Positions 1 through 5,431 of a DNA stretch of 11,207 bases are shown piece by piece. Position numbers and translations under genes: made by a program. Source of the DNA: Actinomycetes bacterium. GTDB lineage: Bacteria; Actinomycetota; Actinomycetes; Actinomycetales; Cellulomonadaceae. The notes below the pieces were generated by a model that did no database searches, was not told the DNA's origin, and worked only from the letters and a program-made list of their open reading frames with translations. Within the stretch, counting starts at the first letter, position 1, and the number at the start of each line of letters is the position of its first letter. The DNA is taken from assembly GCA_023424135.1 (NCBI GenBank), contig JAFAEH010000299.1, positions 1 to 11,207 of the forward strand, in the 5' to 3' direction.

Positions 1-59
1 CGCCCGGGGGGGGCGCGACCGCCGGGGGGCGCCCCCGCGGCGTGTCCGGGCCCCGCACG
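1..59. other. G/C-run sequence left of rex, with possible hairpin
   Basis: These 59 bases follow the rex stop codon on the minus strand and consist mostly of G and C runs. An 8-bp inverted repeat, GGGGGCGC (9-16) with GCGCCCCC (29-36), could form a stem with a 12-nt loop. It might act as a weak terminator, or it might be the low-complexity beginning of the next gene: a GTG overlaps the rex stop at 63-61 and its frame stays open to the edge. The translation (Arg/Pro/Gly-rich) matches no protein I recognise. In many actinobacteria hemA (glutamyl-tRNA reductase) follows rex, so it is expected just beyond this edge. Confidence 0.25.
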
Positions 60-818
60 TCACGACGCACCACCACCCACGCTGCGCGCGCGGTCGTGGA
101 ACGCGAGGATCTGCAGCTCCGAGGCGACGTCGACGGCCCGCACGTCGACGTGACGCGGCACCCGCAGCGCACCCGGCGCGAACGTCAGGATGCCGACCAC
201 GCCCGCGGCCACGAGCTCGTCGCACACGGCCTGCGCCACCGACGCCGGCGTCGTCAGGACCGCGATCGTCGCGCGCGTGCGCGCCACCACCCCCGCGAGG
301 TCGTCCGCGGGCTCGACGACCAGACCCGCCACGCTCGTCCCGACGACGGCAGGGTCCGCGTCGACCAGCCCGACCAGGGCGAACCCCCGCTCCGCGATCC
401 CCGCGTAGTTCGCGAGCGCGTGCCCCAGGTTCCCCACGCCCACGACGATCACACGTCGCACGTCCGCGAGCCCCAGCACCACCGTGATCTGCTCGCGCAG
501 GTGCGACACGTCGTAGCCCACGCCCCGCCGGCCGTACGAACCGAGGAACGACAGGTCCTTGCGCAGCTGCGCGGGCGTCACCCCCGCACGGGTCGCGAGC
601 TCCTCGGAGGACGTGAGGACCGCCCCCGAGGCGGCCGTCGCCTCCAGCGCCCGCAGGTAGCCCGGCAGCCGCGCCACGGTCGCGGGCGGCACGGGCTGCC
701 GCTCCCCCGCCGCACGCCCCGGACCCCGTCGTGCCGCGGGTGCTGCCTCCACGTCGACCCCCCATGCCCCGGACCCCGAGAACGAGCCACCGAGGCAGGC
801 CCCGGCGCCAGGTGACAC
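60..818 (-). CDS. rex: Redox-sensing transcriptional repressor Rex
   Basis: Rex senses the cytoplasmic NADH/NAD+ ratio: the NAD+-bound or free dimer binds DNA and NADH releases it, derepressing respiratory genes such as cydABCD and nuo. The 252-residue product has a winged-helix domain (about 45-115) with the hallmark stretch LRKDLSFLGSYGRRGVGYDV (85-104). A Rossmann fold follows, with GVGNLG at 127-132 and an acidic residue after the second strand (LVDAD, 151-155) that favours NADH over NADPH. The C-terminal VASELQILAFHDR (231-243) matches the domain-swapped helix of the Rex dimer. The GTG at 818 lies 3 nt after the glutaredoxin stop, suggesting translational coupling. A GTG at 752 preceded by a G-run (230 aa) is a real alternative, because the first 40 residues are low complexity. 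No TTGTGAA-type Rex operator is visible upstream of the pair. Confidence 0.95.
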   Translation of the reverse strand: MSPGAGACLGGSFSGSGAWGVDVEAAPAARRGPGRAAGERQPVPPATVARLPGYLRALEATAASGAVLTSSEELATRAGVTPAQLRKDLSFLGSYGRRGVGYDVSHLREQITVVLGLADVRRVIVVGVGNLGHALANYAGIAERGFALVGLVDADPAVVGTSVAGLVVEPADDLAGVVARTRATIAVLTTPASVAQAVCDELVAAGVVGILTFAPGALRVPRHVDVRAVDVASELQILAFHDRARSVGGGAS

Positions 819-821
819 ACG

Positions 822-1100
822 CTAGGGCTTCGCGCCGCCCGCCGCGAGAGCCCTGCGCAGACGCGTCTCGTCGATCCGCCAGTACCCGCGCCGCACACCG
901 TCCACGTCGACCACCGGGACGAGTTCGCCGAGCTCGTCCGCCGGCACGCTCCCGTCCGGCAGCGGGACGTCGACGTCGACCTCCGCCCACGTCGCACCGA
1001 CCTCGTCGCACACCCGCGCGACCAGCGCCCGTGCGTCGTCGCACAGATGGCACCCCGCGCGCCCGTACAGCAGGACCCGTGCGGCCGTCGCGTCGCTCAC
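822..1100 (-). CDS. Glutaredoxin-like thiol-redox protein
   Basis: A 92-residue thioredoxin-fold protein of the short glutaredoxin-like group (PF05768/DUF836 type). The redox pair is CHLC at residues 17-20, just after the first strand (RVLLYGRAGCHLCDD). The cis-Pro segment ELVPVVDVDG (about 58-67) precedes the last strands. It probably reduces disulfides or mixed disulfides in the cytosol; the partner is unknown. I chose the GTG at 1100, which has a GGTGGGGGT stretch directly upstream. An upstream ATG at 1142 would add 14 residues (Arg/Gly-rich) and place the start inside the divergent promoter region. It is the first gene of a leftward pair with rex, an arrangement common in actinobacteria, so a role in redox homeostasis is likely. 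Confidence 0.88.
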   Translation of the reverse strand: MSDATAARVLLYGRAGCHLCDDARALVARVCDEVGATWAEVDVDVPLPDGSVPADELGELVPVVDVDGVRRGYWRIDETRLRRALAAGGAKP

Positions 1101-1194
1101 ACCCCCACCGTACCGACGCCCGGCCGGCCGACCCCGCGGCAACAGGCCCCGGGCACCGCGACCGCGACCCCGCCCCGGTCGTTACAGTGGCCCG
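1101..1194. promoter_or_regulatory. Divergent intergenic region with candidate leaderless promoter for the HAD gene
   Basis: This 94-bp gap separates the divergent glutaredoxin-rex and HAD-GNAT units. On the plus strand TACAGT at 1183-1188 fits the actinobacterial -10 pattern TANNNT and ends 6 nt before the GTG at 1195. Transcription would therefore start at or next to the start codon, giving a leaderless mRNA. This agrees with the absence of any Shine-Dalgarno before that GTG. I see no convincing -35 at 16-19 nt upstream, only a GC-rich stretch around 1159-1165. No clear leftward promoter or Rex operator is visible. Confidence 0.4.
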
Positions 1195-2058
1195 GTGCGC
1201 TCAGGTGACGGGATCGACGAGCCTGCCGTCGTCGCCGCCACAGCCGAGACGCCGCGGGCCGCGCTGGTCCCCGACGACGCCCGCGTCGCTGCGTTCTTCG
1301 ACGTGGACAACACGATCATCCGGGGCGCGAGCGCGTTCCACCTGGCGGTCGGGCTGTACCGGCGCGGGTTCTTCCGCAAGCGCGACATCTGGCGGTTCGC
1401 GTGGCAGCAGGCGCGCTACCGGGCCTTCGGTGAGAACCGGCACCAGATCGACGAGATCCGTTCACGTGCGCTCGACATCATGCGCGGGCACTCCGTCGCG
1501 GAGGTCACGGCCATCGCCGAGGACGTCTACGACGAGGTCCTGAGCCTGCGCATCTACCCGGGCACGCAGGCGCTGCTCGACGCGCACCTGGCCGACGGGC
1601 ACGCCGTGTGGCTCGTCACCGCGACCCCCGTCGAGATCGGCGAGCTCATCGCCCGGCGCCTCGGCGCGTCCGGTGCGCTGGGCACGGTCGCGGAGCACGA
1701 GGACGGCTTCTACACGGGGCGGCTGGTCGGGGACCTGCTGCACGGCGAGGCCAAGGCGAGCGCCGTGCGGGCGCTCGCCGCACGCGAGGGTTACGACCTG
1801 AGCCGCAGCCACGCGTACGGTGACTCGACCAACGACGTGCCGATCCTGTCGACCGTCGGCCACCCGTGCGCCATCAACCCGGACGCCCGGCTGCGCCGGC
1901 ACGCGGCCGACGTCGGCTGGCCCGTGCGCGAGTTCCGTACGCGCCGCACGCAGGCGCGCCGCGGCGTGAACGCGGCGAGCCTCGCGGGGATCGCGTGGGC
2001 GGGAGCCGTGGTGGTGCGCGCGGTGCGGCGGTCGCTGCGACGACGGATGGGAGCCTGA
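1195..2058 (+). CDS. HAD-superfamily subfamily IB phosphatase (SerB/CicA-like)
   Basis: A 287-residue cytoplasmic phosphohydrolase of the HAD-IB group. Motif I is FFDVDNT (34-40), with nucleophile Asp36 and acid/base Asp38. Motif II is the Thr of LVTATP (140-145). Motif III is the Lys of GEAKASA (Lys187), and motif IV is GDSTND (209-214), binding Mg2+. The helical cap lies between motifs I and II (about 45-115). Relatives act on phosphoserine or other phosphomonoesters, and the substrate cannot be told from sequence. The C-terminal 40 residues are Arg-rich with a short hydrophobic stretch (SLAGIAWAGAVVV, 262-274), as in many actinobacterial HAD-IB proteins, perhaps for membrane contact. The GTG start lacks a Shine-Dalgarno but sits 6 nt after a -10 box. 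The stop TGA overlaps the ATG of the next gene (TGATG), so the two are translationally coupled. Confidence 0.9.
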   Translation: MRSGDGIDEPAVVAATAETPRAALVPDDARVAAFFDVDNTIIRGASAFHLAVGLYRRGFFRKRDIWRFAWQQARYRAFGENRHQIDEIRSRALDIMRGHSVAEVTAIAEDVYDEVLSLRIYPGTQALLDAHLADGHAVWLVTATPVEIGELIARRLGASGALGTVAEHEDGFYTGRLVGDLLHGEAKASAVRALAAREGYDLSRSHAYGDSTNDVPILSTVGHPCAINPDARLRRHAADVGWPVREFRTRRTQARRGVNAASLAGIAWAGAVVVRAVRRSLRRRMGA

Positions 2059-2609
2059 TGACGACCACGACGACCGACTGGGACGTGCGCACCGCGGGTG
2101 CGCGGGACGCCGACGCGCTCGCCGCGCTGGCGGCCGTGACGTTCCCGCTGGCCTGCCCGCCGGGATCGACCCCGGCCGACCAGCGCACGTTCCTCGACGC
2201 GCACCTGAGCGCCGCACGGTTCGCGGCGTACGTCGACGACCCGGACCGCGTGGTCCTGGTCGCCTCGACGCCCGACGACGCGGTCCTGCTCGGCTACACG
2301 ATGCTCGTCGCGGGCGACCCCGCGGACGACGACGCGCGCGCGGCCGTGCACATCCGCCCCACGGTCGAGCTGTCGAAGTGCTACGTGCACCCCGACCACC
2401 ACGGCGCGGGCGTCGCCTCGACGCTGCTGCGCACGTCGTTCGACCACGCGCGCGCCCTGGGGGGCGCCGGCATGTGGCTCGGCGTCAACCAGCACAACGC
2501 CCGCGCGCAGGCGTTCTACGCGCGCGAGGGCTTCGCGGTCGTCGGCGTCAAGCACTTCCAGGTGGGGACCCGCCTCGAGGACGACTACGTCCTCGAGCGC
2601 CCGCTCTGA
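2058..2609 (+). CDS. GNAT-family N-acetyltransferase
   Basis: A 183-residue acetyl-CoA-dependent acetyltransferase. The N-terminal strand WDVRTAGARDADALAAL (8-24) is the usual GNAT entry. Motif A (LSKCYVHPDHHGAGVASTLL, 105-124) carries the pyrophosphate-binding HHGAG turn after the central beta strand. Motif B is VNQHNARAQAFYAREGF (143-159), where Asn147 and Tyr154 occupy the conserved coenzyme and general-acid positions. The substrate is unknown; relatives modify amines, small metabolites or protein N-termini. I chose the ATG at 2058 because it overlaps the HAD stop as TGATG and begins the recognisable fold. The longer frame back to 1866 only duplicates HAD coding sequence. The gene ends 28 bp before the convergent GH43 gene, with no strong terminator between them. 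Confidence 0.9.
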   Translation: MTTTTTDWDVRTAGARDADALAALAAVTFPLACPPGSTPADQRTFLDAHLSAARFAAYVDDPDRVVLVASTPDDAVLLGYTMLVAGDPADDDARAAVHIRPTVELSKCYVHPDHHGAGVASTLLRTSFDHARALGGAGMWLGVNQHNARAQAFYAREGFAVVGVKHFQVGTRLEDDYVLERPL

Positions 2610-2637
2610 CACGCCGCCCCGTCCTGCGACGCCGGGG

Positions 2638-3738
2638 TCACCCCGCGTCCTGCGCCTGCTCCTCGCGCGTCGTCGCCACCGGCCAGCCGTCCTCGTCCCA
2701 CGCGAGCTCGCGGATGCCCAGCCGGAAGTCGCCGCCGTCGGCGGCGTCGTACCAGTGGAACGCGAGGTAGCCCTTCGAGTAGGACTGCCCGCCGGGGCCG
2801 ACCATGTCGCCCCGCGTCGAGAGCAGGGACTCCCCGCCGTCGAGCGTCATCTCGCGGCCGTCGCGGTCGACGTACGGCCCCGTCACGTCGCGGGAGCGCC
2901 CGACGGCGATGCTGTACGTCGACTCCGAGCCCTGGCAGCACTTGTCCCGCGAGACGAGCAGGAAGTACCAGCCGTCGTGCTCGAACAGGTAGGGCGCCTC
3001 GATCGGGTTCTCGGCGCCGATGCGGCTCGCGATCGTCACGGGCTCGGCGTCCGGGTCGGCGAGGGTGCCCTCGGGCCACGTCAGCTCGACGAGCTGGATG
3101 CCGCCCCAGAACGAGCCGAACGCCATCCACGGCGTGCCGTCCACGTCGATGACACCCGCGTCGATCGCGTTCCAGTTGGTCCGCCCCGGCTCGGACGCGA
3201 TGACCTCGCCCTGGTCGACCCACGCGTAGTCCGGGTCGTCGGGGTCGAGCGTCGTGTTCGTCATCAGACCGATGAGCGAACGGTTCGAGCCGAACGTGGA
3301 CGCCGCGTAGTACAGGTACCAGGTGCCGTCGTGCTCGACGACCTCGGGCGCCCAGAAGTTCTCGACGCCCGGGATCCGCTCGTAGACCCACTGCGGGCGC
3401 GTGCGCACGTCCCACACCGTGCCGACGTCGACCCACGTGCGGCCCCCGTCGGTCGAACGGCGCACCTGCGGCGCACCGAGCCCGACGCGCACGTCGCCCG
3501 TCGAGAACACGTACCAGGGCTCCCCCTCGTCGCCGACGACGAGCGCGGGGTCGTGCGTGCGGATGTCACCCGTGACGTCGATCGCCGTCGCGGCGGGCGG
3601 GTCGGGCCGGGTGAGCAGGAACGTCCCGCCGCCGACGAGCAGCACGACGACCGCGGCGAGCGCGCCGACGACGACGCGACGTCGACGGGCGGGTGCCGTG
3701 CGGGGCGCCGGGTCGGGGGTCGGGCCGGCTGTGGTCAT
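2638..3738 (-). CDS. Secreted or membrane-anchored GH43 endo-1,5-alpha-L-arabinanase-like hydrolase
   Basis: A 366-residue five-bladed beta-propeller glycosidase of family GH43, expected to cut alpha-1,5-arabinan outside the cell. After a cytoplasmic Arg-rich tail (18-21) comes one hydrophobic segment (22-43). A weak AATA site near residue 52 could allow signal cleavage; otherwise the enzyme stays anchored. The inverting catalytic triad is visible: base Asp63 (THDPAL), pKa-modulating Asp193 (NAIDAGV) and acid Glu247 (NPIEAPYL). Arabinanase hallmarks are ENFWAPEVV (126-134), GSFWGG (208-213) and CCQGSESTYSI (267-277). Where relatives have Gly-Pro-Gly-His, this one has GPGG (314-317), so the usual His is missing. 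The ATG at 3738 follows CTGGAG at 7-nt spacing; upstream in-frame sequence only shadows GH27. It is second in the leftward operon, 40 bp after GH27. Arabinofuranosidase activity is an alternative. Confidence 0.9.
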   Translation of the reverse strand: MTTAGPTPDPAPRTAPARRRRVVVGALAAVVVLLVGGGTFLLTRPDPPAATAIDVTGDIRTHDPALVVGDEGEPWYVFSTGDVRVGLGAPQVRRSTDGGRTWVDVGTVWDVRTRPQWVYERIPGVENFWAPEVVEHDGTWYLYYAASTFGSNRSLIGLMTNTTLDPDDPDYAWVDQGEVIASEPGRTNWNAIDAGVIDVDGTPWMAFGSFWGGIQLVELTWPEGTLADPDAEPVTIASRIGAENPIEAPYLFEHDGWYFLLVSRDKCCQGSESTYSIAVGRSRDVTGPYVDRDGREMTLDGGESLLSTRGDMVGPGGQSYSKGYLAFHWYDAADGGDFRLGIRELAWDEDGWPVATTREEQAQDAG

Positions 3739-3778
3739 GGAGGTGCTCCAGGGGGACGGTGCGGGATCGGGCAGGAGG

Positions 3779-5101
3779 TCAGGCGGGGTCGAGGGCGACC
3801 CAGCGCACGCCGTGCGCGGGCACGTCGAGCGTGAGCAGCCCCTCGGGTTCCCACCCGGTGGGGTGCGGGTCGGGCAGCGTGGCGCCGGACCACAGGTCGC
3901 GGACCGTCCAGCGGCGCGCGGCCGCGGCGGCGTCGCCGACGAGCGCCGAGAGCGCGACGTGCTCGGTGCGCGTGCCCGTGCCGGTCCAGAAGACCGCGAC
4001 GTAGCGGGTCTGCTCGGTCGTCGAGCGTGCACCCCAGACGACCACCTCGCCGTCGTCGGCGGGCTCGCGCAGCAGCTCGCGGCCGTCGGTGCCCGTGCGC
4101 AGGACGTGCCCGACGGCCGGGGTCGCGAGCAGCGCGAGGGTGTCCTCGCCGGACGTCGGCAGGTCGCCACCCATCATGAGCGGTGATCGCGCCATGACCC
4201 ACAGGGTCAGGAGCGTGCGCTGCTCGTCGGGCGTCAGGCGCGAGGTACGGTCCTCGCCGCGCTCGGCGCGGATGCCGATGCGACCGAGCGGCAGCATGTC
4301 GGCGTCGGCCCAGCCGCCGGGCTGCTGGAACGGCGCCCAGCGCGCGAGGCGCGCGAAGTTGGCGTGCACGTCCTCCCACCGGTCCCACAGGTCGTCGCAC
4401 ACGCGCCAGAGCTGGGCGTGCGCGCGCAGCACCGGCAGGTGCGCGGTCGACAGCCGGGTGCCGGGCGACAGGGACAGGACGATGTCGCGTCCGCTGCGGT
4501 CGATCGCCCGACCCCAGGCGGCGACGGCGTCGGCGTGGAACGGCGCGAGCATGTCGTCGACCTTGACGTAGTCCACCCCCCAGGACGCGAGCTGGGCGAC
4601 GAGCCCGTCGAGCCAGGCCTGTGCGGCGGGGTGCCCGTGGTCGAGCCCGACCATGTGGCCGTTCCACGGGCAGGTGGACGTCGGGTCGGCGATGTCGGCG
4701 GTCGTGACGACCTCGCCGTCGGGCCCGACGACGGGCAGGCGCGCGTCGACCGCACGCCGCGGGATGCCGCGCAGGACGTGCACGCCGAGGCGCAGGCCGA
4801 GCGCGTGGACCTGCGCCGCGAGCGCGGTGAACCCGCGCCCGTCCGCGGCCGAGGGGAACCGCACGGGGTCCGGCTGCGGGTAGCCGTTCGCGTCGAGGAC
4901 GAGGTCGGCGTCCTGCGTGTAGCCGTGGGGGCGCGCGGCGGGGTCGGACCAGTCGATGTCGACGACCACCGTGTCCCAGCCGTGCACGAGCAGGCGGTCG
5001 GCCATGACCTGCGCGTTCGCGAGGACCTCGGCCTCGGTGACGGTCGTGCCGTAGCAGTCCCAGCTGTTCCACCCCATCGGCGGGGTGAGCGCCAACGCCA
5101 T
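3779..5101 (-). CDS. GH27 glycosidase, probable beta-L-arabinopyranosidase (alpha-galactosidase family)
   Basis: A 440-residue retaining glycosidase with an N-terminal TIM barrel (1-about 330) and a C-terminal beta-sandwich. The entry motif is TPPMGWNSWDCYG (6-18). The nucleophile is Asp182 in YVKVDDM (178-184), and the acid/base is Asp237 in WRVCDDLWDRW (232-242). Where alpha-galactosidases have Asp-Asp-Cys-Trp, this protein has Asp48-Ile49-Asp50-Trp51. Replacement of that second Asp by Ile is the feature reported for GH27 beta-L-arabinopyranosidases, because the galactose O6 contact is lost. Together with the arabinan genes around it, release of terminal L-arabinopyranose is my preferred role; alpha-galactosidase remains possible. 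No signal peptide is present, so it acts in the cytosol on imported oligosaccharides. The ATG at 5101 has GGAG at 6-nt spacing. It is first in its operon, directly behind a LacI-type operator. Confidence 0.92.
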   Translation of the reverse strand: MALALTPPMGWNSWDCYGTTVTEAEVLANAQVMADRLLVHGWDTVVVDIDWSDPAARPHGYTQDADLVLDANGYPQPDPVRFPSAADGRGFTALAAQVHALGLRLGVHVLRGIPRRAVDARLPVVGPDGEVVTTADIADPTSTCPWNGHMVGLDHGHPAAQAWLDGLVAQLASWGVDYVKVDDMLAPFHADAVAAWGRAIDRSGRDIVLSLSPGTRLSTAHLPVLRAHAQLWRVCDDLWDRWEDVHANFARLARWAPFQQPGGWADADMLPLGRIGIRAERGEDRTSRLTPDEQRTLLTLWVMARSPLMMGGDLPTSGEDTLALLATPAVGHVLRTGTDGRELLREPADDGEVVVWGARSTTEQTRYVAVFWTGTGTRTEHVALSALVGDAAAAARRWTVRDLWSGATLPDPHPTGWEPEGLLTLDVPAHGVRWVALDPA

Positions 5102-5113
5102 CGTCGACTCCGT

Positions 5114-5129
5114 TCTACATCGTTGTAGA
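5114..5129. promoter_or_regulatory. LacI-type operator at the GH27 promoter
   Basis: TCTACATCGTTGTAGA is a 16-bp near-palindrome with perfect 6-bp arms (TCTACA/TGTAGA) and two mismatches at the centre. It lies 12 bp upstream of the GH27 ATG and covers the start site predicted from the -10 at 5131-5136. Its right arm is shared with the two repeats at 5254-5279 on the other side of the intergenic region. The central CG and the even, symmetric form fit the LacI/GalR family. No regulator gene lies in this window, so the protein is inferred. Confidence 0.75.
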
Positions 5130-5130
5130 G

Positions 5131-5160
5131 ACCTTGCCCCACGCCCCGCCCCCGAGTCAA
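5131..5160 (-). promoter_or_regulatory. Candidate leftward promoter of the GH27-GH43 operon
   Basis: Read on the minus strand, TTGACT (5160-5155) is a good -35. After an 18-nt spacer CAAGGT (5136-5131) keeps the two most conserved -10 bases, A at position 2 and T at position 6. Transcription would start near 5124, inside the 5114-5129 operator, so a bound repressor would block initiation or escape. The leader before the GH27 ATG would be only about 20 nt and would include its GGAG ribosome site. Confidence 0.5.
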
Positions 5161-5221
5161 CACGCGAGGCGCCGTCCGGGCCGCCGACGACACGCGCAAC
5201 GGGCCGTTATGGGATCGTGGC

Positions 5222-5251
5222 TTGACCGCAGGCACCTCGTCGTGCGAGTTT
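5222..5251 (+). promoter_or_regulatory. Candidate rightward promoter of the sugar-transport operon
   Basis: TTGACC (5222-5227) is a good -35, and GAGTTT (5246-5251) keeps A at position 2 and T at position 6 of the -10, with an 18-nt spacer. This mirrors the layout of the leftward promoter. The predicted start, about 5258, falls in the first of the two tandem operator repeats. The leader to the binding-protein ATG is then about 170 nt. Confidence 0.5.
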
Positions 5252-5253
5252 GT

Positions 5254-5279
5254 TCAACGTTGTAGATCAACGTTGTAGA
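5254..5279. repeat. Tandem 13-bp repeats forming two LacI-type operators
   Basis: TCAACGTTGTAGA occurs twice in perfect tandem, at 5254-5266 and 5267-5279. Each copy holds the palindromic core CAACGTTG followed by the TGTAGA arm found in the 5114-5129 operator. The first copy with its left flank (TGTTCAACGTTGTAGA, 5251-5266) matches the 16-bp palindrome best. A degenerate third core, ACGTTG, sits at 5284-5289. Centres 13 bp apart place two repressor dimers about 1.2 helical turns apart. The repeats cover the predicted transcription start, as expected for repression of the importer operon, probably relieved by an arabinose-derived sugar. Confidence 0.75.
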
Positions 5280-5331
5280 GAACACGTTGGCAGCATCGGA
5301 GAGGTCAACGACGACCAGGAGGGACGGACGG

Positions 5332-5403
5332 GTGACGCGCAGGGGCGCCACCTTCGGCCCCGGCTCGAACCCGGGACCGCCGCTCCGCACGGGCGTGACC
5401 TGA
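5332..5403 (+). CDS. Possible 23-codon leader ORF before the binding-protein gene
   Basis: Inside the long leader of the transport operon a perfect AGGAGG (5317-5322) stands 9 nt before a GTG at 5332. This opens a 23-codon frame ending in TGA at 5401-5403, 28 nt before the next ATG. The product would begin MTRRGATFGPGSNPG and resembles no known peptide. The frame contains a small hairpin, CCCGG (5359-5363) with CCGGG (5371-5375) and a 7-nt loop, so a translation-linked attenuation role is conceivable. It is equally possible that the SD-like purine run is chance in this GC-rich leader. Nothing else recognisable lies between 5280 and 5431. Confidence 0.25.
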   Translation: MTRRGATFGPGSNPGPPLRTGVT

Positions 5404-5431
5404 CCGACCCACCATCACGGGAGGCAGGCAG

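Noticed and set aside
1866..2057. Upstream extension of the acetyltransferase frame
   Set aside because: It lies wholly inside the HAD gene. The TGATG overlap at 2056-2060 gives a normal coupled start.
2610..2644. Short CGGGG/CCCCG hairpin in the convergent gap
   Set aside because: Only 5 bp with a tiny loop and overlapping the GH43 stop codon; too weak to call a terminator.
3739..4170. 144-codon N-terminal extension of the secreted GH43 frame
   Set aside because: It overlaps the GH27 C-terminus in another frame, is Arg/Ser/Pro-rich and has no fold. The ATG at 3738 has a ribosome site and leads straight into the membrane segment.
3735..5072. Alternative 445-codon minus-strand frame over GH27
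   Set aside because: It is Arg/Ala/Pro-rich shadow sequence without motifs; the overlapping frame carries all GH27 catalytic motifs.
5350..5380. tRNA T-arm-like sequence (TTCGAG loop with CCGGG stem on the minus strand)
   Set aside because: The closing pairs are wrong for a T-loop, and no acceptor, D or anticodon arms fit on either strand at the required spacing. It is only a short hairpin in the operon leader.
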